Source of the DNA: Clostridiales bacterium
GTDB lineage: Bacteria > Bacillota > Clostridia > Christensenellales > Pumilibacteraceae
Assembly (NCBI GenBank): GCA_029070965.1
Contig: JAIEBI010000020.1
Location: 45,498-109,497 of the forward strand
Length of the DNA: 64,000 nt
Reading direction: 5' to 3'
Part shown: positions 24,741 to 32,637 of the stretch, one piece after another
How the letters are laid out: the number at the start of each line of letters is the position of its first letter
Position numbering within the stretch: the first letter of the stretch is position 1
Position numbers and translations under genes: made by a program
Notes under the pieces: model-generated
Databases searched by the model: none
The model's input: only the letters and a program-made list of their open reading frames with translations
What the model was told of the DNA's origin: nothing

Positions 24741-26558
24741 CTATTGCTGTTCTTCGGTCGGCGCTTGTTCTTGCATAAACCCCGTCACAAGCGTTTCCAG
24801 CTGTTCGTAATTACTGAACGACTTTGTATCGTTGTAAAGAATTTTGCCCTCGGCGTCCACAATTACCGTCATAGGCCACATACCTTTGCCGCCCATAGCT
24901 AAAAACGTTTGACACTTGGTGCCGTTTAAAACGTCTTGCGCGAATATCAGCGACGTGTCCGTCCAACCCTTGTTGGTTATAAATTCCTGCACGGGTTGGT
25001 CGCCTTTGCCCTGTATGGCAATAACGGTTATTTCGGGGTGATTGTCGGCAAGCTCGATAAAGTGCGGGATTTCCGCCACGCAAGGCGTACACCACGTCGC
25101 CCAAAAATTGACAACCGTTATGCTTCCGCGAGTTTCATACAAATTGATTGTTCCCTCTGTATTGTACAACTCGAGCGTAAAATCGGGCGCGATATCACCT
25201 ACTTTGTTGCCCGTTTGAACTTGATTGCCCCCGGGGTCCACAGTAGTCGGCGGAACGTATTCCTCGTCCCTATCCACAAAGTTATAGCATATAAGCGCGG
25301 TTATAAGCACGGCAATCGCGGCAACCCATGCCGCAAGCTCCAACCAAAACGTGACCGGTTTTTTTCGCTTTGTCTTAGCGGCTTCGGCAGGAATTTCTAT
25401 CGGCTGTTCTACCGCAACCGCCGCCCCGTCGGGTACCGCTTCCGTCGTCGCCACCGTTTCGTTTGCCGCAATAGCTTGAACGTTTTCCGCCACGGCAACG
25501 GACGGGATTTTCATTTCGCCCTCTACAAGCGCAAGCGGTTTTTCCTGCGGAATGGAGTCGCCTATCGAGTTGAGGCGGAGGAAAATTTTCGAGCCCTTCC
25601 AGCTAATCGCCTTTGTGGGGCAAACCGCCATACACTCGCCGCAATTTATGCATTCGTGGTCGCCGACATGTTTTACGTCCATTTTGCAATGCGCGACGCA
25701 CAGTCCGCAGTCGGTGCAGTTTTCCTTATCCACCGTCACGCCGATAAGCGCGAACCTATTGAAGAATCCGTATATCGCGCCGAGTGGGCAAAAGAACCGA
25801 CAGAAAAAGCGGAAAATAAATACAGAACCTACGATAAACGCGATTGCAAGAGAGAACTTCCATGTAAACTGCCAACCGAGCATTCCGAACATATTGGAAT
25901 TGCTCGGATTGATAAGCAGCATTACCGCGCCGCCCATTGTCCCCGCGGGACAAATGTACTTGCAAAACGCGGGCAGCGGAATTGCGCTTATCGCATAAAT
26001 GAGCGGTATCGCAATAGCAAGCACGAGTATGACGTACTTAAAGTAAGACAGCGCGCGGGTGACGCGGCTCTTTTTCAGCTTGGGCGTGCGTATCTTGTAC
26101 AACAGCTCTTGGCACAATCCGATAGGGCACAAAAATCCGCATATCGTGCGGGCAAGCATAAGCCCGAACAGCGCGAGTATGCCGAGCACGTAGTACGGCG
26201 CGCGCGTGCCACTCGCCGCAAGCGAGTTTTGGAAGGCCCCCATGGGACATGCTCCCACCGCCCCGGGGCATGAGTAACAGTTAAGCCCGGGCACGCACAT
26301 GTACTTGGTGGTTTCGCTTTGGTAAATGTCGCCCGAAACAAAACCTTTTATATTTGCGTTGTACAGCAAAGCGGCGTAAACCTGAATGAGCCTGCGCTTG
26401 GTCGGTACGTGATTTTTAATCCACGCCCAAACGCCTTTGCCCTTGTTGGGATTTGCGGGCTTTTGCGGCAAATTGGCCTTGCGCACCGCTCTGCCGACGT
26501 AGAAGGTTATAAGTCCCACGGCGAGGACGATTGATATAACGATTATAGCAACAATCAT
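24741..26558 (-). CDS. Membrane 4Fe-4S protein fused to TlpA-like thioredoxin
   Basis: The 605 residues hold an N-terminal helix, a NapH/CcoG-like membrane core with Cys motifs facing the membrane ('CYSCPGAVGACPMGA', 'GFLCPIGLC', 'CKYICPAGT', 'FFCPLGA'), two ferredoxin-type clusters ('CTDCGLCVAHCKMDV', 'CINCGECMAVCP'), one more transmembrane helix (about 405-425) and a C-terminal TlpA/ResA thioredoxin domain with 'WATWCTPC'. The layout suggests electrons passing from the cytoplasm through Fe-S clusters to an extracytoplasmic disulfide reductase, a job done elsewhere by CcdA/DsbD. It follows the CXXC-tail membrane protein by 13 bp, forming an operon with it. Confidence 0.85.
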   Translation of the reverse strand: MIVAIIVISIVLAVGLITFYVGRAVRKANLPQKPANPNKGKGVWAWIKNHVPTKRRLIQVYAALLYNANIKGFVSGDIYQSETTKYMCVPGLNCYSCPGAVGACPMGAFQNSLAASGTRAPYYVLGILALFGLMLARTICGFLCPIGLCQELLYKIRTPKLKKSRVTRALSYFKYVILVLAIAIPLIYAISAIPLPAFCKYICPAGTMGGAVMLLINPSNSNMFGMLGWQFTWKFSLAIAFIVGSVFIFRFFCRFFCPLGAIYGFFNRFALIGVTVDKENCTDCGLCVAHCKMDVKHVGDHECINCGECMAVCPTKAISWKGSKIFLRLNSIGDSIPQEKPLALVEGEMKIPSVAVAENVQAIAANETVATTEAVPDGAAVAVEQPIEIPAEAAKTKRKKPVTFWLELAAWVAAIAVLITALICYNFVDRDEEYVPPTTVDPGGNQVQTGNKVGDIAPDFTLELYNTEGTINLYETRGSITVVNFWATWCTPCVAEIPHFIELADNHPEITVIAIQGKGDQPVQEFITNKGWTDTSLIFAQDVLNGTKCQTFLAMGGKGMWPMTVIVDAEGKILYNDTKSFSNYEQLETLVTGFMQEQAPTEEQQ

Positions 26559-26571
26559 ATCTCGCGCCCCC

Positions 26572-27387
26572 TTAACCCAAACCTATACATTCGGTACAAA
26601 TATTAATCGCTTTAACAAGCACGTCGTTTGCGCCGCCGTTGATAATTCCAAGTATAATAAACACCACGGCAAGCGTAAATACGCAGCCGCGCACTGACCA
26701 AATAAATGCGGGGTGAGAGATAACCTTTGCGATAACCGACTTGATTATCCATATAACCTTGAATACGGATTTTTGCGCGACCGTCGATTTATCGCCGTTT
26801 TTGATCATAGTCTTGGCGGCGGCAATCTGCTTGTTGGCGAATATGCCGCTCGTCACCGTCGCTCCGATAGTGGCGGCAAACGCCACGCACAGCCACGGCA
26901 AAATGTTCTTTACCAGTTTAAATATTTCACTCGTTATATCCTTGCCCGAAAACTGCGCGGTATTCACAAGATAACACAACGTAGCTATTGCACCCGCAAG
27001 CGCGACGGAAAGCGCAACGAGCCATGCGACAAGCCGAATGATCGCCGCTTTTTTGAACGCGTTTTTCGCCGCCGTAAATTCCATACCCTCGCCCGATTGC
27101 GGGATACGCATTTGAAGCTTACTAAGCGTGCTTTCGGGCGTGCGCGCCGTCTTAACTTTATACAGCGGGAATACCGCGCCCAATATGATAGCGGCGATAA
27201 GGAAAATAAGCGGAATGGCAAGCGCGGTAAGCTTTTCGCCGACAATCGCGCGGCTGTAAATAACCCCCGTATCCTTGCCCGAATAATAGATATCGGCGGC
27301 AACGCAAATTATGGCAAGCCCTACCGCGACGGTAAAGACGCCGAGGAAAATCGAATATATCAATCTTATTTTCGCCGATTTTTCCAC
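26572..27387 (-). CDS. Membrane protein with CD1871A-like CXXC tail
   Basis: A 271-residue protein with about five hydrophobic segments. Its last ~45 residues match the short clostridial CD1871A-type CXXC proteins: a helix followed by 'GGANDVLVKAINICTECIGLG'. In those genomes the short protein is encoded next to a 4Fe-4S/TlpA gene, as here, suggesting that the CXXC relays electrons or carries disulfides. The preceding ~220 residues appear to be a fusion partner of unknown role. GTG 27387 is the start, supported by GGAGG. Confidence 0.7.
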   Translation of the reverse strand: MEKSAKIRLIYSIFLGVFTVAVGLAIICVAADIYYSGKDTGVIYSRAIVGEKLTALAIPLIFLIAAIILGAVFPLYKVKTARTPESTLSKLQMRIPQSGEGMEFTAAKNAFKKAAIIRLVAWLVALSVALAGAIATLCYLVNTAQFSGKDITSEIFKLVKNILPWLCVAFAATIGATVTSGIFANKQIAAAKTMIKNGDKSTVAQKSVFKVIWIIKSVIAKVISHPAFIWSVRGCVFTLAVVFIILGIINGGANDVLVKAINICTECIGLG

Positions 27388-27411
27388 TATTGCCTCCGAA
27401 AAGTTAGTAAT

Positions 27412-27440
27412 AGTTTAACATATATATACATTCAAGTCAA
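27412..27440 (-). promoter_or_regulatory. Promoter of the redox operon
   Basis: Minus-strand TTGACT (27440-27435), 17-base spacer, TAAACT (27417-27412); divergent from the TfoX promoter 47 bp away. Confidence 0.6.
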
Positions 27441-27463
27441 GTAGTAAAAAGAACGGGCTACTC

Positions 27464-27492
27464 TTGACAAGACTAAATAATTACGATAAAAT
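27464..27492 (+). promoter_or_regulatory. Promoter of the TfoX-like gene
   Basis: TTGACA (27464-27469), 17-base spacer, TAAAAT (27487-27492). Predicted start near 27500, exactly where the multi-hairpin repeat element begins. Confidence 0.7.
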
Positions 27493-27500
27493 ATAAATTA

Positions 27501-27630
27501 GGTATTGTACACCAGAGCAAGCTCTGGACTCGCGTGCTTCGCACGCAGTTCCGCAGCAAGCTGCGGAGTACTACACCAAATTTGTCGTCGTCGCATTTTT
27601 GCCATTGCAAGCAAGCAAAAATGCTCCTCG
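27501..27630 (+). repeat. Multi-hairpin leader element, copy 1
   Basis: A 130-base element shared with 34075-34197 and 50507-50635 (both on the minus strand). In RNA sense it reads GGTATTG, then three hairpins (CAGAG/CTCTG, GCGTGC/GCACGC, CCGCAG/CTGCGG), the linker ACACCAAATTTGTCGTCGTC, then a longer hairpin (GCATTTTTGC/GCAAAAATGC) and CTCCTCG. It fills the 5' untranslated region of the TfoX gene, ending 29 bases before the ATG. Hairpin loops are mostly CAAG. Confidence 0.8.
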
Positions 27631-27659
27631 AATACTAAATACCTTTGCGAGGGAATTTT

Positions 27660-27980
27660 ATGGCAACGCCCGTGGACTACGTGGAATTCGTGTGTGAACA
27701 AATACGCGGCTTTGAAAACGTCCGATACAAAAAAATGTTCGGCGATTACATGGTGTACGTAAACGACAAACCCATACTGCTCGTTTGCGACAGCACGGTG
27801 TACGTAAAAAAGCTTCCGCAGCTTGACGAGGTTATGCATGGCGCGGAGTGCGGCATCCCCTACGACGGAGCGAAGGAGCATTATATCCTCGATATAGAAA
27901 ACGGCGAGCTTGTATCCCGAGTATGCGAAATTTTGGAGGCGGTTACGCCCCTGCCTAAAAAGCGAACAAAAAAGCAATAA
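27660..27980 (+). CDS. TfoX N-terminal domain protein
   Basis: A 106-residue protein matching the stand-alone TfoX-N domain: 'RYKKMFGDYMVYVNDKPILL' and 'VYVKKLPQLDEVM' are characteristic. In gamma-proteobacteria TfoX/Sxy regulates competence, but single-domain versions in Clostridia have no known function. ATG 27660 with GAGGGA upstream is chosen over the ORF-track start. A structured ~160-nt leader precedes it, so expression may be controlled at the RNA level. A lipoprotein gene follows 29 bp downstream. Confidence 0.85.
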   Translation: MATPVDYVEFVCEQIRGFENVRYKKMFGDYMVYVNDKPILLVCDSTVYVKKLPQLDEVMHGAECGIPYDGAKEHYILDIENGELVSRVCEILEAVTPLPKKRTKKQ

Positions 27981-28009
27981 GAAAAACTTATTATTGATTG
28001 AGGTGAAAT

Positions 28010-28624
28010 ATGAAATTAACTAAATTTTTCAAAACGATATTAATATCTATTTGTTTTACCGTAAGCTTTGCAATCGCGGGACTATCCTTGACAGGTTGCG
28101 GCGACGGAAACGAGCCCGATAAGTATGCAGAGATAGATAAAGCAATAAACGCTGCCGTCGAATTTTTAACAAACGCGAGAGACTGCGGAAATTACTCTTC
28201 CATTTCGGAATATTACGACGGGCGCGTATACGAGTATTACGCAGACGACGGCAAAATAAAGTGCGTATACAACGGAACCTTTTATGCCGTAAAAGAAGGA
28301 GGCTTTGACCTCTATAAGATAAGTCAAGACGATGACGGAACTTGGCACAAAAATAATGATGATACCGATTTAAGCGATCCGGAAGATCGTATAACCAAGC
28401 TTATTATCAACGTCAATAGAACGTTCATATGGAACGATTACGACAGCAAAACCAAGACGCTTAAATGTGTAGCGTCCGACGGGACTATCACCTTATCTCT
28501 CGATGATGGCGTATTTACCCTCGCTTTCAATTATACTTCGGGTACGACCAAACACATTATAAATGACGTCGGCACCACAACCGTCACTCTGCCCGAAGAT
28601 ATAATTGACGACACCCAAGATTAA
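28010..28624 (+). CDS. Putative lipoprotein
   Basis: A 204-residue protein with an N-terminal lysine-flanked hydrophobic signal and lipobox 'LSLTGC', so the mature protein should be lipid-anchored at Cys30. The mature part is hydrophilic, Asp/Tyr-rich and predicted to be beta-rich with repeated short strands ('YYDGRVYEYYADDGKIKCVY'). No enzyme motif is seen. GAGGTG precedes the ATG, and the gene probably shares the TfoX transcript and ends at a strong terminator. Confidence 0.75.
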   Translation: MKLTKFFKTILISICFTVSFAIAGLSLTGCGDGNEPDKYAEIDKAINAAVEFLTNARDCGNYSSISEYYDGRVYEYYADDGKIKCVYNGTFYAVKEGGFDLYKISQDDDGTWHKNNDDTDLSDPEDRITKLIINVNRTFIWNDYDSKTKTLKCVASDGTITLSLDDGVFTLAFNYTSGTTKHIINDVGTTTVTLPEDIIDDTQD

Positions 28625-28644
28625 CATTATCAACACAAAATATT

Positions 28645-28673
28645 AAAGGACTTGTCGAAATCGGCAAGTCCTT
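28645..28673 (+). terminator. Terminator after the lipoprotein gene
   Basis: AAAGGACTTG/CAAGTCCTTT stem followed by TTTATCTTTGG. Confidence 0.85.
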
Positions 28674-28720
28674 TTTATCTTTGGTAATTATGTGTAGTAA
28701 TCGCAAAGTCGAATTTAGTG

Positions 28721-30013
28721 TTACGGCTTTAATCTGCTCGGTCCGCGGAACAAGAAGGTTACGTCCTTTACGCTGGGAAGATCGAACAGCTTGACGAGCG
28801 TGCGGGTTATGCCCAATCCGAAGCCGCCGTGTGTGGGCGCGCCGTAGCGGAAGAAATCGAGGTATTCGGTCATCGTTTCGGGATTGATGCCGTTTTCCTC
28901 TATGTTTTGTTTAAGGTTGTCGTAGCGATGTTCGCGCTGTGCGCCGCTGGTGATTTCTATGCCCTTGAACAACAGGTCGTAGGTCTTGGTGAGTTCGGGG
29001 TCGTCGTCCTTTTTCATTGAATAGAAGGCACGCGCCTTGGCGGGGAAGTCTATGATGAACACAAAGTCGCTGCCGTACTTTTCCTTGGCGTACTTGCAAA
29101 TAAGCTTTTCGCCGTCGGGGTCGAGGTCGCCCTTGAGCGCGCGCGGCACCTCGTAGTTCATTTCGTCTTTAAGGATTTTGTACGCCTCGTTCAGCGTTAT
29201 GCGCGGAATTTTATAGTCGAGCGTAATAATGTCCGTGCCAAAGTACTTTTTATACTCGTCGTTGAACTCCGCTTTTACGCCGTTGATGACGTGCGCAAGC
29301 AACGCTTCCTCGATGTCCATTACGTCGTGGTGCGATTCGATAAACGACACCTCTACGTCTATGCCGGTGAACTCGGTATCGTGGCGGGAGGTGAAGCTCG
29401 GGTTGGCGCGGAAATACTCGCCTATCTCGAACGTTCTGTCAAAGCCCGCCATCATGCTCATCTGCTTATACAGCTGCGGGCTTTGCGTAAGGTACGCTTT
29501 TTGTCCGAAGTAATTTTTCAGCTCGAACACCTCGCTGCCGCCCTCGCTGGACAACGCCGTGATTTTGGGCGTGTGGATTTCTATAAATCCGTTCTTGTTA
29601 AAGTATTCGATAGCAAGCCGCTCGAACGCAGTCATAATACGGAACATGAACACCTTTTTCTCGTCGCGCAGGTCTATCCAGCGATAGTCCATACGCAAAT
29701 CCTGACCGCTTTCCGCATTGAGCGGGATAAGGTCGGCAATGCTCATTATTTGCAGTTCGGTCGGGTAAATCTCTTTGCCGCCGTTGCGCACGTATTCCGA
29801 ATAAACGCATTTGCCCTTGATAGCGACAAAGCTGTGCGGGGTGAGCTTTTTGGCTTCGTCGTAAGTGGGGTTATCCTTTTCGATAGTTACTTGAACAAAA
29901 CCCGTCACGTCGCGTATGACCAAAAACATTATCTTTTTGTCGCGAATAGTTTCGACGTAGCCTTTGATTAGGCATTCACCTTCGGTAAGGTCTTTTATAT
30001 AAGTTCTTTGCAT
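28721..30013 (-). CDS. aspS: Aspartyl-tRNA synthetase, archaeal/non-discriminating type
   Basis: A class IIb synthetase of 430 residues: an OB-fold anticodon domain (about 5-100), then the catalytic core with motif 2 'FEIGEYFRANPSFTSRHDTEF' and motif 3 'GAPTHGGFGLGITR'. It lacks the ~150-residue GAD insertion of bacterial AspRS (~590 residues) and ends 'FLFRGPSRLKP' like archaeal enzymes. Such AspRS2 proteins occur in some Clostridia and often charge both tRNA-Asp and tRNA-Asn, with GatCAB completing Asn-tRNA; that step is not visible here. ATG 30013 with GGAG upstream is preferred over 30025. Confidence 0.9.
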   Translation of the reverse strand: MQRTYIKDLTEGECLIKGYVETIRDKKIMFLVIRDVTGFVQVTIEKDNPTYDEAKKLTPHSFVAIKGKCVYSEYVRNGGKEIYPTELQIMSIADLIPLNAESGQDLRMDYRWIDLRDEKKVFMFRIMTAFERLAIEYFNKNGFIEIHTPKITALSSEGGSEVFELKNYFGQKAYLTQSPQLYKQMSMMAGFDRTFEIGEYFRANPSFTSRHDTEFTGIDVEVSFIESHHDVMDIEEALLAHVINGVKAEFNDEYKKYFGTDIITLDYKIPRITLNEAYKILKDEMNYEVPRALKGDLDPDGEKLICKYAKEKYGSDFVFIIDFPAKARAFYSMKKDDDPELTKTYDLLFKGIEITSGAQREHRYDNLKQNIEENGINPETMTEYLDFFRYGAPTHGGFGLGITRTLVKLFDLPSVKDVTFLFRGPSRLKP

Positions 30014-30040
30014 GGTATTCTCCATCGTTATAGTAAATAC

Positions 30041-30069
30041 ATTCTATCACTGTGTAAAAAAAATGTCAA
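30041..30069 (-). promoter_or_regulatory. Promoter of aspS
   Basis: Minus-strand TTGACA (30069-30064), 17-base spacer, TAGAAT (30046-30041); start near 30034. Confidence 0.75.
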
Positions 30070-30112
30070 TTTTTTTAGAGTGGTTTTCACACCGATATGA
30101 AACGGAACAAAA

Positions 30113-30139
30113 AAGTCCCGAGCGTTTTGCACGGGACTT
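30113..30139 (-). terminator. Ancestral terminator of rplQ, now behind the cassette
   Basis: AAGTCCCG/CGGGACTT with an 11-base loop and a minus-strand TTTTTTG tail. It lies 25 bases after the duplicated rplQ 3' end, the position expected for the original rplQ terminator before insertion of the cassette. Confidence 0.75.
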
Positions 30140-30163
30140 GATTTGTTTTTGGATATTAAGTTA

Positions 30164-30203
30164 ATTACACCAACTCGATAAGCGCTTCTTCGGCGCCGTC
30201 GCC
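30164..30203 (-). repeat. 40-bp direct repeat of the rplQ 3' end (outer copy)
   Basis: These 40 bases are identical to 31139-31178, the last codons and stop of rplQ. Similarity continues a few bases further with substitutions (CCACGGCA against CCGCGGCG). It is the boundary of the inserted cassette and encodes no complete gene. Confidence 0.92.
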
Positions 30204-30279
30204 ACGGCAGTCGCAAACCTATATCCAATGCTCCAACAGCAAACTTTTTACAATTTTTTACATTAATAATGTTGTCTAT

Positions 30280-30819
30280 TTATATACCGCGAATCATTCT
30301 TATAAGTTGGTGTTCGTCTAATCTATCATAATATGAAAATCCCAATTTTGTTGCATAATAAGATTGAAGTTCCGGTACACAGTCTATGTACATTAAATTC
30401 CCACCCACATAGCGTTGCGAAGTACGAATATATTGCAAAACATCTGTTTTAAAAATATCTGCCATTTTTACACATTCTGAAAAGTCATCATTTTTTCCTA
30501 TCATAAACAATTTATATATTGGTCTATACCCTTTCTCGTACAAATTTATGCCTTCATAGGCATCAGCTACCTTTAATGTTTTTTTAAAGTGCATAACATT
30601 AAGACCGATAGCGAAATACCCCAATATTTTTTGTCGATAATTTGTATCCATTACTAAAAATGTACGACAAACGCCTTTTCTTTCATACTCTATAGCATAA
30701 ACAGATAGGAATCTTTCTATATCATCATCTTTTGCGCATTTAAATTCTTTAAGAATATCTTGAAGCTTTTCTTGATTAAAATGTTTAAGAGCGTCTCCGA
30801 GCGATTGTATTCTAAGCAT
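30280..30819 (-). CDS. GNAT-like acetyltransferase
   Basis: A ~179-residue protein from ATG 30819 with a GNAT-like ending: 'GGNLMYIDCVPELQSYYATKLGF' is the beta5-alpha4-beta6 segment typical of the fold, and 'IYKLFMIGKNDDFSE' resembles the central strands. The acetyl-CoA P-loop motif is not obvious. The start overlaps the end of the small upstream ORF by eight bases, so they are translationally coupled. A small partner plus a GNAT protein on a mobile unit recalls GNAT toxin-antitoxin pairs that acetylate aminoacyl-tRNA, but this is inference. Confidence 0.6.
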   Translation of the reverse strand: MLRIQSLGDALKHFNQEKLQDILKEFKCAKDDDIERFLSVYAIEYERKGVCRTFLVMDTNYRQKILGYFAIGLNVMHFKKTLKVADAYEGINLYEKGYRPIYKLFMIGKNDDFSECVKMADIFKTDVLQYIRTSQRYVGGNLMYIDCVPELQSYYATKLGFSYYDRLDEHQLIRMIRGI

Positions 30820-30973
30820 CTTTATCTTCGTCTGACCAAAGAGCAACATCAAAATCGAACTGCTGCGGTTCGGCTTTTTCCTCCTGTGTTTGACGAGATA
30901 AAATATCTGTGATTATTTGCAGTTGCGTTTTCGTCATTACCTCAACAACGTCAACTTTCGCGTATTTGCACAT
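30812..30973 (-). CDS. Small acidic partner of the GNAT-like protein
   Basis: A 53-residue protein ('MCKYAKVDVVEVMTKTQLQI...') with a helical centre and an acidic tail ('DVALWSDEDKDA'). AAGGAG nine bases upstream favours ATG 30973 over the ORF-track start 30994. Size, acidity and overlap with the next gene fit an antitoxin or an anchor for the GNAT protein. No DNA-binding motif is evident. Confidence 0.5.
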   Translation of the reverse strand: MCKYAKVDVVEVMTKTQLQIITDILSRQTQEEKAEPQQFDFDVALWSDEDKDA

Positions 30974-31090
30974 TTTCTTTTTTCTCCTTGTCATTTTTCA
31001 CCACCTACAATTTATTTTTTATGTATGTCTTGTATGGTGATTCTATGCTTATCTGCAGTAAGTCTATCTTGACGAATTATATAAACCAAA

Positions 31091-31115
31091 GGCTGTCGCA
31101 TTTAGGGCGACAGCC
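31091..31115 (-). terminator. Cassette-borne terminator after rplQ
   Basis: GGCTGTCGC/GCGACAGCC stem with a 7-base loop, followed on the minus strand by TTTGGTTTAT. It lies 24 bases past the rplQ stop, inside the cassette, so it now ends the ribosomal operon. Confidence 0.7.
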
Positions 31116-31139
31116 CTAGCGGTAGTTTTTATAGAAGTA

Positions 31140-31649
31140 TTACACCAACTCGATAAGCGCTTCTTCGGCGCCGTCGCCGCGGCGTGCGCCCAGTTTAAGG
31201 ACGCGGGTGTAACCGCCCGACGAGTTGTTGTCGTGATTGCGCTGAGAATAGCGGATAGCATACACGTTAAAGATTTTCTCGATAAGCGGGTGCTGGATAT
31301 CCTCGGTGCGCGCGCGGAATGCGGGTCCGGTTTCGCCCGGCTTTTTGGTTTCGGGCGGATCGTATACCATTGCCATGATCTTGCGGCGCGCAGCAAGGCG
31401 TTTTTCGCCGTCAAGGATTACCTCGACGTTGACGGGCTTGCCCTTTTTGTCAACGGTCTGCTTGACTTCCTTTTTGACGTCAAGAACGGTGTCGACTGCA
31501 AGCTGGATAACCTTGTCGGCAAGGCGCGAAACCTCTTTGGCACGCGCATAAGTGGTGGTTATTTTTTCGTTCCACAACAGCGCGGTAACTTGGTTGCGCA
31601 GAAGCGCGGCGCGCTGGTCGGTAGGACGGGAAAGTTTTCTCTGTTCCAT
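31140..31649 (-). CDS. rplQ: Ribosomal protein L17
   Basis: The N-terminal 'RKLSRPTDQRAALLRNQVTAL' is typical of bL17, located near the peptide exit tunnel. At 169 residues it is about 50 longer than usual, with an inserted Lys/Val/Pro-rich stretch (about 65-115, 'VKQTVDKKGKPVNVEVILDG') before the conserved C-terminal 'GYTRVLKLGARRGDGAEEALIELV'. It is the last gene of the ribosomal superoperon, 18 bp after rpoA. Its 3' end is the integration target of the downstream cassette. Confidence 0.93.
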   Translation of the reverse strand: MEQRKLSRPTDQRAALLRNQVTALLWNEKITTTYARAKEVSRLADKVIQLAVDTVLDVKKEVKQTVDKKGKPVNVEVILDGEKRLAARRKIMAMVYDPPETKKPGETGPAFRARTEDIQHPLIEKIFNVYAIRYSQRNHDNNSSGGYTRVLKLGARRGDGAEEALIELV

Positions 31650-31667
31650 AGTGCGATAATCTCCTTA

Positions 31668-32621
31668 TTAGTCTTCCGAAGCCTTCAAGTCAAGCCCCAA
31701 GCCGCGAAGTTTGGCGATAACCTCGTCCAAAGACTTTCTTCCAAGGTTGCGGACTTTGAGCATGTCCTCCTCGGTCTTGCGCGTGAGGTCGGCAACGGTG
31801 TGGATTCCGGCGCGCTTTAAGCAGTTGTAGCTGCGCACCGACAAGTCCATTTCCTCGATGTTCATTTCCAGTACTTTTGCCTGACGGTCTTCCGAGCGCG
31901 ACACAAGAATGTCCATGCCGGAAATAGTGTCGGACAGCGCGACAAACAGCTTTACGTGATCTTCGAGCGCTTTTGCGGCAAGGCTGAGTACGTCCTTGGC
32001 GGAAAGCGAGCCGTCGGTCTTGACGTTGAGCGTGAGCTTGTCGTAGTCCATAGACTGCCCTACGCGCGTCGGCTCTACCGAGTACGAAGCGAACTTGACG
32101 GGCGTGAATATGGCGTCAATCGGGATATAGCCGATTGGACGTGACGGATCTTTGAGCTCGTCCGCAACAACGTAGCCCCTGCCTTTGCCGACGTACAACG
32201 TCATGTCGAGCTTGGCGCCCTCGTCGAGCGTGCAAAGGTATAAGTCGGGGTTGAGGACCTCGATTTCGGGATCGACGTCTATATCTGCGGCGGTTACTGC
32301 GCCGGGCGTCGTCTTTTGGATATGCAATTCCTTGACGAGCGATTTATCGGTATAGTTAGCCTTTAAATTGAGCGATTTAAGGTTGAGAATGATTTCGGTC
32401 ACGTCTTCCTTAACGCCCTTGACGGTCGAGAACTCGTGGTCGACGCCTTCGATCATTATGCCAATGACGGCGGCGCCGGGGAGGTTGGACATCAACACCC
32501 TACGGAGCGCATTGCCCAGCGTGTGTCCGTAGCCGCGGTCGAGCGGTTCTACGACGAACTTGCCGGTGCGGTAGCTGTCGGTCTCCTCCATCGAGATTCT
32601 CGGCATTTCAATTTCCATCAT
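31668..32621 (-). CDS. rpoA: RNA polymerase alpha subunit
   Basis: 317 residues with the N-terminal dimerisation/assembly domain ('GYGHTLGNALRRVLMSNLPGAA', about 30-50) and the C-terminal DNA- and activator-binding domain with HhH motif ('RAGIHTVADLTRKTEEDMLKVRNLGRKS'). It nucleates core RNA polymerase. It lies between rpsD and rplQ as in other Bacillota. Two ATGs are adjacent (32621 and 32618); either is plausible. Confidence 0.97.
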   Translation of the reverse strand: MMEIEMPRISMEETDSYRTGKFVVEPLDRGYGHTLGNALRRVLMSNLPGAAVIGIMIEGVDHEFSTVKGVKEDVTEIILNLKSLNLKANYTDKSLVKELHIQKTTPGAVTAADIDVDPEIEVLNPDLYLCTLDEGAKLDMTLYVGKGRGYVVADELKDPSRPIGYIPIDAIFTPVKFASYSVEPTRVGQSMDYDKLTLNVKTDGSLSAKDVLSLAAKALEDHVKLFVALSDTISGMDILVSRSEDRQAKVLEMNIEEMDLSVRSYNCLKRAGIHTVADLTRKTEEDMLKVRNLGRKSLDEVIAKLRGLGLDLKASED

Positions 32622-32637
32622 GTCCTGATACTCCTTA

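Larger units (their letters stand above)
30164..31138 (-). mobile_element. 975-bp cassette inserted at the 3' end of rplQ
   Basis: A unit bounded by 40-bp direct repeats of the rplQ 3' end. It holds a small ORF, a GNAT-like gene and a replacement terminator, and is AT-rich against its surroundings. The rplQ reading frame is restored by the copy at the junction, as in site-specific integration at gene ends. No integrase or transposase is inside, so movement would need a factor in trans or homologous recombination. Confidence 0.7.

Noticed and set aside
24936-26273. 445-residue plus-strand ORF
   Set aside because: Antisense shadow of the Fe-S/thioredoxin gene, whose Cys motifs are unmistakable on the minus strand.
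27498-27977. 159-residue minus-strand ORF
   Set aside because: It runs antisense through the TfoX gene and the hairpin element; the similar peptide in 50312-50653 comes only from the shared repeat.
30164-30228. A truncated second rplQ gene
   Set aside because: Only the last 40 bases match; this is a direct repeat at a junction rather than a gene copy.
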